Of a stretch of DNA of 33,754 nt, positions 15,613 through 24,517 are shown piece by piece (position 1 is the first letter of the stretch; each line of letters starts with the position of its first letter). A program made the translations under genes and the position numbers. The stretch lies in contig CAITZZ010000109.1 of assembly GCA_903897005.1 (NCBI GenBank), forward strand, positions 1 through 33,754. Direction: 5' to 3'. The notes under the pieces are model-generated. The model was not told where the DNA came from, made no database searches, and was given only the letters and a program-made list of their open reading frames with translations. Source of the DNA: an uncultured beta proteobacterium (GTDB lineage Bacteria > Pseudomonadota > Gammaproteobacteria > Burkholderiales > Burkholderiaceae_C).

Positions 15613-18168
15613 TTATCTGAGCGTTAGCGGTGCCGCCGACGGGCCTGGCTCCGTCACCGGAATCCAGAATGAAAAACAGCACCCTGTGACTTCGGCGCCA
15701 TTGTAGATGTTCTCGGCTTTCATTCGGCCCAAATGCGATTCTACGATTGAGCGGCACAGGCTCAGACCGATGCCCATGCCGTCTGCTTTGGTCGAGTAAA
15801 AGGACTCGTAGAGCCGCTGCATCACTTCAGGCGCAAGGCCCTGACCGGAATCGACCACCGTGAATTCGATCACCGGCTTGTCATCGACCTGACTCGGCGC
15901 CACGCGCAACCTCACACTGCGCTCGGCCGTCGGTCGCTGTGCCGAATCAATCGAATCGGCTGCGTTTTTCAGCAGATTCACCAGTACCTGCTCGATCAGG
16001 ATCGGGTCCACCAGCAAAGGCGGCAGACGTGGTGCCAGGTAATGGGTCAAGCGGACATTGCGCCGGCGCATCTCGATCTCGGCGAGTTCTAGTGCTTCCT
16101 CGACCATGCCGGAGACTTCCGACAGCGAACGGTTGGGCTCACTGCGCTTGACGAAGGAACGGATGCGCTGAATGATCTGGCCCGCGCGCTGCGCCTGCCG
16201 GGCCGTCTTTTCCAGCGCGCCGAGCAGGTCCTCGTCGCTGATATGCCCGCTCTTGATACGCGAGACCATGCCGTTGCAGTAGTTGTTGATGGCGGTCAGT
16301 GGTTGATTGAGTTCGTGCGCCACGCTCGAAGCCATCTCACCCATGGTGATCAGCCGACTGGCGTTCTGGGCGCGCTCGGTCTGGGCGGCCGACTGTGCCT
16401 CGGCGATGCGGCGCGCCGTGATGTCTGTGGCGATCACCATCTGCGCCAACCGGCCATCGACCCAACTCAGGTAACGCGTGCGAACTTCCAGCCATTTTCC
16501 AAGGGCGTCGAGGTAGATCTCGGAACTCTCCGCCTCGCTGTCGGGAAGCGAGTTGGTTGGCAGACCGGCAAAGACGTCGACATCGTCCAGCGTTTCGTCA
16601 GTTGGCGACGTTGCCGGCACACCGGCTTCAGCCACCAGTTGCAAATGCCCGCCTGCCTGGGTGCCGAACCAGAGGCGGTACAGCTTGTTGGCAAACAGCA
16701 GTTCGTCGCTGCCAAGCGGCGCCACGGAAATCGACGCGTCCAGCGCTTCAAGCACGGTGGTGAAGCGCTCGTGCGAGGCCGACAACTGATCCCGAATCCG
16801 GTTCGGCTCGGTGATGTCCGTCATTGAAGTCATCCATCCGCTCTGCACACCATGGGCGTCGATCAGGGGAGAGACATAGAGTCGGGCGTCAAACAGGGTT
16901 CCGTTCTTGCGCTTCACCCGAAACTGCACACCGCTGGGCAGGATCTTGCCTGCCAGTTCTTCTTCCAGCCGTGAGTTCAGGGAGTCGCGATCAGCCTCCG
17001 GCCAGTACGGAAACGGTGCGGTGCGGCCCACCAGATCGGCTTCGCTCCAGCCCGTCATCTTGCAAAACGCCGCATTGACGTAGGTGATTCGCCCTTGCAA
17101 ATCGAGTGCACGCATGCCTGTGAGCATGGAATTTTCCATGGCCCGGCGGAACACCGTTTCCGACACCAGCGCCTGCTGTGCCTGCATGCGTCGGCGCGTG
17201 TGGCGCCAGTTGGCGATCAGCATCCAGGCTGTCATCGCACTCAGGGCTGTCACCAGCCAGAACAGGCCACTGCCGATGACGCCGAGCGAGGTTCGATAGG
17301 CCTCGCCGCGAATCGTCAAGTTGTTGCCAACCGGAGACACCGGAACTTCGTAGGCGTTTACCGGGCTGTCCCACGGCAGCAAGCGGGTGGCCGGGTTGCG
17401 TGCCGGAATCGTCGTGCCGGCCAGCAGGCCGCCCCTGGCGTCGTGCATTGAGACGGCGTAGCGGGCTGTCACCTCAGCCGGTACGCCATAGCGAAACAAA
17501 CCATCGACCGAGTACTCCGCCAGCACCACGCCGGAAAACCGCGCGCCTTCACTCAGGGGAATGTGCAGTTGCAGTGTGGCAGAACCGTCCGGCGTTGCCG
17601 CGCGCTGGGCGTAAATGGGCTGTTGCAGATCGCGCGCCAGACTGAAGGCACTTTCGGTGTCACCCATGTTGAAAGTACTGCCGATGGTGCGCAACTGGCT
17701 GCTCGTCAGGTTGCCGGTATCGACGATCGCTTTGATTCGGCGTCGCTCGTCAATCCAACTCAAACTTTGCAGTTCGGGGTAACGGCTGATCAGGGTTTCG
17801 GCGCGACCCTGGAAGTCGTCTGCATCGATCTCATGGTTGGCGAGTTCGCGGCCGACGCGCATCAATTGCTCCTGGCGCTCCAGCAGGCGCAGGCGCAAGC
17901 GCTGCTGCGTGTATTCGACATCGCGCTTGACGGCCTCCTGTTCGCGGTCGATTTCTTCCAGCCGCAAGTAGCCAAAGGCAGTCACGATGGCGGCCAGAAA
18001 CAGCAGCACGGCCGCCAGCGGCGCCAGCATGGCAAAGCGGTCCTGTCGCTGCGGCGTCTGGCGCCGCCACCAGCGCCTCCAGCGCGCCAGCAGCGGCAGC
18101 TTCATCGAACTTGGCAAGGCAGCAGGACCGGTCAGTGGCATGGCATCAAGTGTAGGTGAGTGGGTCAT
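15613..18168 (-). CDS. Membrane sensor histidine kinase with PAS domains
   Basis: An 851-residue sensor. Two membrane segments (about 46-68 and 295-319) enclose a periplasmic sensing region of about 225 residues. A PAS domain follows (about 338-455, MRALDLQGRITYVNAAFCKMTGWS) and a second, divergent PAS-like region (about 465-585). HisKA has H618 (SSVAHELNQPL), and the HATPase has N box LLKNAADSI, G1 VDSGQGL and G2 MGIGLSLCRSIV. All kinase motifs are intact. It resembles FixL/DctB-type kinases; no haem site is evident. The ATG at 18168 is chosen; a TTG at 18201 and ATGs at 18141 and 18105 are alternatives and none has a clear Shine-Dalgarno. It precedes the response-regulator gene and faces aceE. 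Confidence 0.93.
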   Translation of the reverse strand: MTHSPTLDAMPLTGPAALPSSMKLPLLARWRRWWRRQTPQRQDRFAMLAPLAAVLLFLAAIVTAFGYLRLEEIDREQEAVKRDVEYTQQRLRLRLLERQEQLMRVGRELANHEIDADDFQGRAETLISRYPELQSLSWIDERRRIKAIVDTGNLTSSQLRTIGSTFNMGDTESAFSLARDLQQPIYAQRAATPDGSATLQLHIPLSEGARFSGVVLAEYSVDGLFRYGVPAEVTARYAVSMHDARGGLLAGTTIPARNPATRLLPWDSPVNAYEVPVSPVGNNLTIRGEAYRTSLGVIGSGLFWLVTALSAMTAWMLIANWRHTRRRMQAQQALVSETVFRRAMENSMLTGMRALDLQGRITYVNAAFCKMTGWSEADLVGRTAPFPYWPEADRDSLNSRLEEELAGKILPSGVQFRVKRKNGTLFDARLYVSPLIDAHGVQSGWMTSMTDITEPNRIRDQLSASHERFTTVLEALDASISVAPLGSDELLFANKLYRLWFGTQAGGHLQLVAEAGVPATSPTDETLDDVDVFAGLPTNSLPDSEAESSEIYLDALGKWLEVRTRYLSWVDGRLAQMVIATDITARRIAEAQSAAQTERAQNASRLITMGEMASSVAHELNQPLTAINNYCNGMVSRIKSGHISDEDLLGALEKTARQAQRAGQIIQRIRSFVKRSEPNRSLSEVSGMVEEALELAEIEMRRRNVRLTHYLAPRLPPLLVDPILIEQVLVNLLKNAADSIDSAQRPTAERSVRLRVAPSQVDDKPVIEFTVVDSGQGLAPEVMQRLYESFYSTKADGMGIGLSLCRSIVESHLGRMKAENIYNGAEVTGCCFSFWIPVTEPGPSAAPLTLR

Positions 18169-18220
18169 CAGTCCGGCCAACGCACAAACAAGGTAGTTCA
18201 ATGAATTTCATATAACAAAA

Positions 18221-18238
18221 TCAAATAGCACTATTTGA
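18221..18238. promoter_or_regulatory. Perfect dyad in the kinase/aceE divergent promoter
   Basis: TCAAATAG-CA-CTATTTGA is an eight-base perfect inverted repeat with a two-base centre, in the A/T-rich interval between the histidine kinase gene and aceE (start 18306, with AGGAGA at 18295). The size and symmetry suit a dimeric regulator. It does not match the PdhR operator (AATTGGT-N3-ACCAATT). The divergent FixJ-like regulator is the first candidate to bind here. Confidence 0.5.
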
Positions 18239-18305
18239 AATATGTGAGGAACTGTGAGAGAATTGCCGAACTGCACTAAATTACACCATTACACAGGAGA
18301 CAAGC

Positions 18306-21062
18306 ATGTCAGCAGTTCCCGAGAATTCGGTCGGTTCAGCCGCGCGTGACGCGGATCAGCAGGAAACCCGCGAGTGGTTGGATGCGCTGTCAGCCGTCAT
18401 TCAAAGCGAGGGGCCAGAGCGCGCTCACTTTTTGCTTGAACAGTTGCTTGATCATGCGCGCCAGAGCAGCATTGACCGGCCGTTTTCTGCCAACACAGCT
18501 TACGTCAACACCATCGCCACCGACCAGGAAGAGCGCTGCCCTGGCAATATCGAAATTGAGGAGCGTCTGCGTGCCTACATGCGCTGGAATGCGATGGCGA
18601 TGGTGGTCAAGGCCAATCGCCATCACCCGGTCGATGGCGGTGATCTGGGGGGCCACATTGGCTCCTTCGCCTCGCTCGCGCACATGTTTGGCGCCGGCTT
18701 CAACCATTTCTGGCACGCCGAGAGTGAAAACCACGGCGGCGACTGCCTCTATATTCAGGGCCATGTGGCGCCGGGCGTCTATGCCCGCGCTTACATGGAA
18801 GGGCGCTTGACTGAAGAGCAACTGCTCCATTTCCGCCAGGAAGTCGGTGGCCAGGGGCTGTCGAGCTATCCGCACCCCAAGCTGATGCCGGCGTTCTGGC
18901 AGTTCCCGACCGTCTCCATGGGCTTGGGACCGCTGATGGCGATTTATCAGGCCCGCTTCCTGAAGTACCTGCATGCGCGCGGCATTGCCGACACTTCCGG
19001 ACGCAAGGTATGGGTCTTCTGCGGCGACGGCGAGATGGACGAAGTCGAGAGTCGTGGCGCCATTGGCCTTGCGGCGCGTGAGAATCTGGATAACCTGATT
19101 TTTGTTATCAACTGCAATCTGCAGCGACTCGACGGCCCGGTGCGTGGCAACGGCAAGATCGTGCAGGAACTCGAAGGCGAATTCCGTGGTGCCGGCTGGA
19201 ACGTCATCAAGCTTTTGTGGGGCAGTGAGTGGGACCCTCTGCTGGCGCGCGACAAGGAAGGCGCGTTGCGCAAACTGATGATGGACACGCTGGACGGTGA
19301 CTATCAGTCCTTCAAAGCCAACGACGGTGCCTATGTGCGCAAGAACTTCTTTGGCCGCGACCCGCGTACCGCGGAGATGGTGGCCAAGATGAGCGACGAT
19401 GACATCTGGGCTTTGCGCCGGGGCGGCCACGACCCGCAAAAGGTGTATGCCGCCTACCACGCTGCCGTAAAGCATGTCGGGCAGCCCACGGTGCTGCTGA
19501 TCAAGACTGTCAAGGGTTTTGGCATGGGCAAGAGCGGCGAGGGCAAGAACAATGTGCACCAGACCAAAAAGTTGACCGATGAGGACATCAAGATCTTTCG
19601 CGATCGCTTCAACATCCCCATTGCGGACTCTCAAATTGCCGATATCCCGTTTTACAAACCGGCGGACGACACCCCCGAGATGCGCTACCTGCACGAACGC
19701 CGCAAGGCGCTCGGTGGCTACCTGCCGAGCCGGCGCAGCAAGGCCGATGAGCAGTTCACCGTGCCGGCACTCGACATTTTCAAGTCGGTCATCGAGCCCA
19801 CCGCCGAGGGGCGTGAGATCTCGACGACGCAGGCCTACGTGCGTTTTCTGACCACCCTGTTGCGTGACAAGGCGCTGGGACCGCGTGTGGTGCCGATTCT
19901 GGTAGACGAGGCGCGCACTTTTGGCATGGAGGGCTTGTTCCGGCAGATTGGCATTTACAACCCGCAGGGTCAGCAGTACACACCGGTCGACAAGGATCAG
20001 GTGATGTACTACCGCGAAGACAAGGCCGGACAGATCCTGCAGGAAGGCATCAACGAGGCCGGTGGCATGGCCAGCTGGATTGCCGCGGCTACCAGCTACA
20101 GCACGAACAACCGCATCATGCTGCCGTTCTACGTGTATTACTCGATGTTCGGCTTTCAGCGCATTGGCGATCTGGCATGGGCCGCCGGCGACATGCAGGC
20201 GCGCGGCTTCCTGCTCGGTGGCACGTCGGGGCGCACCACGCTCAACGGCGAAGGCTTGCAACACGAGGATGGCCACAGCCACATCATGGCCGGCACGATT
20301 CCGAACTGCGTCAGCTATGACCCAAGCTTCGCGCATGAAGTCGGCGTCATCCTGCACCATGGCTTGAAGCGCATGGTCGAGGCTCAGGAAAACGTTTTCT
20401 ACTACATCACCCTGCTCAATGAAAACTACGCCATGCCTGGCCTGGCCGCAGGTACCGAAGAGCAGATCATCAAAGGCATGTACCTTTGCAAGGAGGGCGA
20501 GGAACAGGCCCCCACGCTTGCCGCTGCGCGTGCTGCGCTGCCCGGCGGGCAAACCCCGGTTCTGCGTGTCCAGTTGTTGGGGTCTGGCACCATCCTGCGT
20601 GAATCGATCGCAGCGCAAACCTTGCTGGCAGAGGACTGGGGCGTCGTTGCCGATGTCTGGAGCTGCCCGAGCTTCAACGAACTGGCGCGCGATGGACAGG
20701 ACTGCGAGCGCCACAATCTGCTGCATCCGCAAGCAGCGCCGCGCGTGGCCTTTGTCAGCCAGCAGTTGGAAAAACATGCCGGCCCCGTGGTGGCTTCGAC
20801 CGACTACATGAAGGCGTACGCCGAGCAGATCCGCTCCTTCATTCCCAAGGGTCGCGGCTACAAGGTCCTTGGCACCGACGGTTTTGGCCGCAGTGATTTC
20901 AGATCGAAATTGCGCGAGCACTTCGAGATCAACCGTCACTACATCGTGCTGGCCGCCCTCAAGGCCTTGAGTGAAGACGGCAAGCTGCCGGTTGCCAAGG
21001 TCACAGAAGCGATTCGCCGTTACGGCATCCAGGTCGACAAGATCAACCCGCTGTACGCATGA
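18306..21062 (+). CDS. aceE: Pyruvate dehydrogenase E1 component, homodimeric type
   Basis: A 918-residue thiamine-diphosphate enzyme that decarboxylates pyruvate and acetylates the lipoyl groups of E2, in the cytoplasmic pyruvate dehydrogenase complex. The ThDP motif runs from GDGEMDE (G240 onward) to NLIFVINCNLQRLDGPVRGNG. The family blocks DGGDLGGHIGSFASLAHMFGAGFNHFW region and QGLSSYPHPKLMP are present, as is the C-terminal transketolase-like part (GFGRSDFRSKLREHFE). It is a little longer than the E. coli protein (887). AGGAGA lies five bases before the ATG. It is the first gene of aceE-aceF-lpdA, divergent from a two-component pair. Confidence 0.98.
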   Translation: MSAVPENSVGSAARDADQQETREWLDALSAVIQSEGPERAHFLLEQLLDHARQSSIDRPFSANTAYVNTIATDQEERCPGNIEIEERLRAYMRWNAMAMVVKANRHHPVDGGDLGGHIGSFASLAHMFGAGFNHFWHAESENHGGDCLYIQGHVAPGVYARAYMEGRLTEEQLLHFRQEVGGQGLSSYPHPKLMPAFWQFPTVSMGLGPLMAIYQARFLKYLHARGIADTSGRKVWVFCGDGEMDEVESRGAIGLAARENLDNLIFVINCNLQRLDGPVRGNGKIVQELEGEFRGAGWNVIKLLWGSEWDPLLARDKEGALRKLMMDTLDGDYQSFKANDGAYVRKNFFGRDPRTAEMVAKMSDDDIWALRRGGHDPQKVYAAYHAAVKHVGQPTVLLIKTVKGFGMGKSGEGKNNVHQTKKLTDEDIKIFRDRFNIPIADSQIADIPFYKPADDTPEMRYLHERRKALGGYLPSRRSKADEQFTVPALDIFKSVIEPTAEGREISTTQAYVRFLTTLLRDKALGPRVVPILVDEARTFGMEGLFRQIGIYNPQGQQYTPVDKDQVMYYREDKAGQILQEGINEAGGMASWIAAATSYSTNNRIMLPFYVYYSMFGFQRIGDLAWAAGDMQARGFLLGGTSGRTTLNGEGLQHEDGHSHIMAGTIPNCVSYDPSFAHEVGVILHHGLKRMVEAQENVFYYITLLNENYAMPGLAAGTEEQIIKGMYLCKEGEEQAPTLAAARAALPGGQTPVLRVQLLGSGTILRESIAAQTLLAEDWGVVADVWSCPSFNELARDGQDCERHNLLHPQAAPRVAFVSQQLEKHAGPVVASTDYMKAYAEQIRSFIPKGRGYKVLGTDGFGRSDFRSKLREHFEINRHYIVLAALKALSEDGKLPVAKVTEAIRRYGIQVDKINPLYA

Positions 21063-21081
21063 AAAGCGTCCTCGCCGTGAT

Positions 21082-21137
21082 TGTCATGCCGGACCTGATC
21101 CGGCATCCATGGATTGCGGGTCAAGCCCGCAATGACA
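21082..21137. repeat. Double-hairpin repeat between aceE and aceF (copy 2)
   Basis: Bounded by TGTCAT and ATGACA. Two eight-base hairpins: ATGCCGGA/TCCGGCAT (21086-21106) and ATTGCGGG/CCCGCAAT with loop TCAAG (21113-21133). The second hairpin is nearly identical to that at 9353-9373. In the operon mRNA it would fold between the E1 and E2 cistrons and may affect relative expression or mRNA stability. Confidence 0.7.
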
Positions 21138-21170
21138 GTCTTGTGATCTGCAAGTGATTAGGAGATATAC

Positions 21171-22499
21171 ATGTCTGTTATAGAAATCAAAGTCCCGGAT
21201 ATTGGCGACTTCAAGGATGTGGCCGTGATCGAGATCATGGTCAAGCCGGGCGACCCCATCAGGCTCGAGCAGTCGCTGGTGACGGTGGAGTCCGATAAGG
21301 CGGCGATGGAGATCCCGTCCAGCCATGCCGGTGTACTCAAGGAGCTCAAGGTCAAGGTGGGCGACAAGGTCAATATCGGAGACCTGCTGGCGATCCTGGA
21401 GGGCGCCGCCACCGTGGCCTCGCTTGCCCCGGCGGCCGCGCCGGCATCCCCTGCGGCGCTACCGACTCCTGAGCTTGCTGCGGTTGCGCTGCCGCCGGTA
21501 GCGGTCGCGCCGGCAAGCGCGACCCCGGCATTGCCGGCACACAACCCGACGGCGCTGCAGCTGCAACTGCCCCACGCTTCGCCATCAGTGCGCAAGTTCG
21601 CGCGCGAGCTGGGTGTGCCGCTGCACGAGCTCAAGGGCCGCGGTTTGAAAGGCCGCATCACCGAAGCCGATGTGCAATCCTTCACCCGCTCGGTGATGAG
21701 TGGAGCCGTTCAGACCGCTGCCGCTGCGGCGCAGAGCAGGAGCGCCGGTGGTAACGACGGTGCCGGTCTGGGTCTGCTGCCCTGGCCGGTCGTGGACTTC
21801 GCCAAGTTCGGCCCCATCGAGCGCAAGGACCGCTCGCGCATCAAGAAGATCAGCGCTGCCAACCTGCACCGCAACTGGGTCATGATCCCGCATGTCACCA
21901 ACCATGACGACGCCGATATCACCGACCTGGAGGCCTTCCGCGTTGCGACGAACAGAGAGAACGAGAAATCAGGGATCAAGGTCACCATGCTGGCTTTCCT
22001 GATCAAGGCCTGCGTGGCAGCGCTGAAGAAGTTCCCCGACTTCAACGCCAGCATCGACGGCGAGCAACTCGTCCTCAAGCAGTACTTTCACATCGGTTTT
22101 GCCGCCGACACGCCCAATGGCCTGATGGTGCCCGTGATCCGGGACGTCGACCAGAAAGGCATCTTCCAGATCTCGCAGGAAATGGGTGAACTGGCCAAGA
22201 AGGCGCGCGACGGAAAACTCAGTCCGGCTGAAATGTCGGGTGCTGGCTTCACGATCTCCAGTCTGGGTGGCATTGGCGGGCGCTATTTCACGCCCATCAT
22301 CAACGCGCCCGAAGTGGCGATTCTGGGTGTCTGCAAATCCACCATGGAGCCGGTCTGGGACGGCAAGGCATTCCAGCCGAGGCTGATGCTGCCGCTCTCA
22401 CTGAGCTGGGATCACCGCGTGATCGACGGCGCCAGTGCGGCACGCTTCAACGTCTATCTGGGCCAGATCCTCGGCGATTTCCGGCGCGTCTTGCTTTGA
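21171..22499 (+). CDS. aceF: Dihydrolipoyllysine-residue acetyltransferase (PDH E2)
   Basis: A 442-residue core protein of the pyruvate dehydrogenase complex; it transfers acetyl from lipoyl-Lys to CoA. A single N-terminal lipoyl domain (residues 1-78) carries the modified Lys at K43 (VESDKAAMEIP). An Ala/Pro/Val-rich swinging linker (about 80-125) is followed by the E1/E3-binding domain (HASPSVRKFARELGVPL ... GRITEADV, about 138-172) and the acetyltransferase domain with the catalytic SWDHRVIDG block (H415, D419). E. coli AceF has three lipoyl domains; this protein has one, as do many relatives. GGAGA lies upstream of the ATG. A hairpin repeat separates it from aceE. Confidence 0.97.
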   Translation: MSVIEIKVPDIGDFKDVAVIEIMVKPGDPIRLEQSLVTVESDKAAMEIPSSHAGVLKELKVKVGDKVNIGDLLAILEGAATVASLAPAAAPASPAALPTPELAAVALPPVAVAPASATPALPAHNPTALQLQLPHASPSVRKFARELGVPLHELKGRGLKGRITEADVQSFTRSVMSGAVQTAAAAAQSRSAGGNDGAGLGLLPWPVVDFAKFGPIERKDRSRIKKISAANLHRNWVMIPHVTNHDDADITDLEAFRVATNRENEKSGIKVTMLAFLIKACVAALKKFPDFNASIDGEQLVLKQYFHIGFAADTPNGLMVPVIRDVDQKGIFQISQEMGELAKKARDGKLSPAEMSGAGFTISSLGGIGGRYFTPIINAPEVAILGVCKSTMEPVWDGKAFQPRLMLPLSLSWDHRVIDGASAARFNVYLGQILGDFRRVLL

Positions 22500-22520
22500 G
22501 TTGCCGAGGCCTTAGGTGAC

Positions 22521-22595
22521 AGAGTGTGGGGCATTGGACTCCGCCTCATGCTGTCAAAGGCCCAGAAATCGGCGGGGCCCAACACCCCACACTCT
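22521..22595. promoter_or_regulatory. Long inverted repeat between aceF and lpdA
   Basis: AGAGTGTGGGGCATTGG (22521-22537) pairs with 22579-22595 in 15 of 17 positions, eleven of them unbroken at the outer end, and an inner CCGCC/GGCGG (22541-22545, 22571-22575) extends it. The whole is a 75-base hairpin in the 153-base aceF/lpdA gap. There is no T-run, so it is not a plain intrinsic terminator. It could be an attenuating or RNase-protecting structure, or a small inserted palindrome unlike the other repeats here. Confidence 0.6.
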
Positions 22596-22652
22596 GCGGC
22601 GAGCCTTGTGGCACGCTAAGGTTCGAAAAACATTCTGATTGATTGGAAAAAA

Positions 22653-24512
22653 ATGGCACTCATCGAAATCAAGGTCCCCGACATTGGCGACTTCGCCGAG
22701 GTTACCGTCATCGAACTGATGGTCAAGGTGGGTGATACCATCCGCGCCGATCAAAGCCTGATCACTGTGGAGAGCGACAAAGCATCGATGGAGATTCCTT
22801 CATCGCACGGCGGTGTAGTGAAGGAGCTCAAGGTCAAACTCGGCGACAAGGTGAAAGAGGGTTCTTTGGTCTTGCTGCTTGAAAGCAGTGACGCGAGTTC
22901 CCCTTCGGGACAGGCTGTCCCGCCCTCACCTCAAGCCTCTCTCTTGCCGGGGGAGGACAGAGCAGGCACGGTGGCCGCTACGGCGGCGCCGGTCATCTCG
23001 GAGCCTGCCGCCACCACGTTTGCCGGTGCCGTTGATCTGGACTGCGATCTGCTGGTGCTCGGTGCCGGTCCCGGCGGCTACTCGGCAGCTTTTCGGGCGG
23101 CTGATCTGGGACTCAAGGTTGTGGTGGTGGAGCGTTACGCGCAACTTGGCGGTGTCTGCCTGAACGTCGGTTGCATACCGAGCAAGGCCTTGCTGCATGT
23201 GGCGGCGGTGATGGACGAGGTGTCGCACATGGCGGCACTAGGTGTTGATTTCGGTAAGCCAGCCATCAACGTTGACAAGCTGCGCGGCCACAAGGAAAAG
23301 GTGGTTGCCAAACTCACCGGCGGCTTGGCCGCCATGGCCAAGATGCGCAAGGTGACGGTGGTGCGTGGTTACGGCGCCTTTGTTGGCGCCCACCACGTGC
23401 AGGTGGAAGAAACCACGGGGTCGGCGCAAGAGAAGACCGGCAAGACGCAAACCATCGCTTTCAAGAGTTGCATCATCGCCGCCGGTTCACAAGCAGTACG
23501 TTTACCCTTCATGCCGGACGATCCGCGTGTTGTCGATTCCACCGGCGCACTGGCACTGAAAGAAGTACCCAAACGCATGCTGATTCTGGGCGGCGGCATC
23601 ATTGGCCTGGAGATGGGCACTGTCTACAGCACACTGGGCGCACGTCTTGATGTGGTTGAAATGCTCGACGGCCTGATGCAGGGCGCGGATCGTGACCTGG
23701 TCAAGGTCTGGCAGAAGATGAATGCGCCGCGCTTTGACAACATCATGCTCAAAACAAAAACCGTCGGTGCCAAAGCCACGCCTGAAGGCATCGAGGTCAC
23801 GTTTGCGCCAGCTGAAGAAGGTGGCACGGCACCGGCGCCGCAGACCTACGACCTGGTACTGCAGGCGGTGGGGCGCACACCCAACGGCAAGAAAATTGCT
23901 GCTGAAAAAGCCGGGGTTACCGTGACAGATCGTGGCTTCATCAATGTCGATATCCAGATGCGCACCAACGTGGCCCACATCTTTGCTATCGGCGACATCG
24001 TTGGTCAGCCCATGCTGGCACACAAGGCGGTGCACGAGGCCCATGTGGCCGCCGAAGTGATTGCCGGTGAACTGCAAGGCAACAAAGAGCTGGCAGCAGC
24101 CGCGTTCAACGCCCGCGTGATTCCGAGCGTGGCCTACACCGATCCAGAGGTCGCGTGGGTTGGTCTCACCGAAGATCAGGCCAAGGTCAAAGGCATCAAG
24201 GTCAAGAAGGGCCTGTTCCCATGGGTCGCTTCTGGTCGTGCCATTGCCAACGGGCGCGACGAAGGCTTTACCAAGCTGCTGTTTGACGACAGCGAAGAAG
24301 CCCATGGCCACGGCAAGATTCTGGGCGGCGGCATTGTTGGCACGCACGCGGGTGACATGATTGGCGAGATTGCGTTGGCGATCGAGATGGGTGCCGACGC
24401 TGTGGACATCGGCAAGACGATTCATCCGCACCCAACCCTGGGCGAGAGCATCGGCATGGCGGCGGAAGTGGCGCACGGCAGCTGCACCGATGTGCCGCCA
24501 GCGCGCAGGTAA
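22653..24512 (+). CDS. lpdA: Dihydrolipoyl dehydrogenase (E3) with fused N-terminal lipoyl domain
   Basis: A 619-residue E3 that reoxidises dihydrolipoyl groups with NAD+. Residues 1-78 are a lipoyl domain with K43 ([11 protein letters not shown]), closely similar to that of the adjacent E2. A Pro/Ala/Ser-rich linker (about 80-126) leads into the flavoprotein: FAD motif GAGPGG (137-142), redox disulfide C169/C174 ([13 protein letters not shown]), the second dinucleotide motif [10 protein letters not shown], and the active-site HPHPTLGE with H593 and E598. All catalytic residues are present. Such lipoyl-E3 fusions are known from betaproteobacterial and Neisseria PDH complexes. It is the last gene of the PDH operon. 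Confidence 0.97.
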   Translation: MALIEIKVPDIGDFAEVTVIELMVKVGDTIRADQSLITVESDKASMEIPSSHGGVVKELKVKLGDKVKEGSLVLLLESSDASSPSGQAVPPSPQASLLPGEDRAGTVAATAAPVISEPAATTFAGAVDLDCDLLVLGAGPGGYSAAFRAADLGLKVVVVERYAQLGGVCLNVGCIPSKALLHVAAVMDEVSHMAALGVDFGKPAINVDKLRGHKEKVVAKLTGGLAAMAKMRKVTVVRGYGAFVGAHHVQVEETTGSAQEKTGKTQTIAFKSCIIAAGSQAVRLPFMPDDPRVVDSTGALALKEVPKRMLILGGGIIGLEMGTVYSTLGARLDVVEMLDGLMQGADRDLVKVWQKMNAPRFDNIMLKTKTVGAKATPEGIEVTFAPAEEGGTAPAPQTYDLVLQAVGRTPNGKKIAAEKAGVTVTDRGFINVDIQMRTNVAHIFAIGDIVGQPMLAHKAVHEAHVAAEVIAGELQGNKELAAAAFNARVIPSVAYTDPEVAWVGLTEDQAKVKGIKVKKGLFPWVASGRAIANGRDEGFTKLLFDDSEEAHGHGKILGGGIVGTHAGDMIGEIALAIEMGADAVDIGKTIHPHPTLGESIGMAAEVAHGSCTDVPPARR

Positions 24513-24517
24513 GCAAC

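Noticed and set aside
18390-20939. A very long (849-codon) open frame antisense to aceE
   Set aside because: It exactly mirrors the conserved aceE coding sequence, its translation matches no family, and such antisense frames are expected from GC-rich codon bias.
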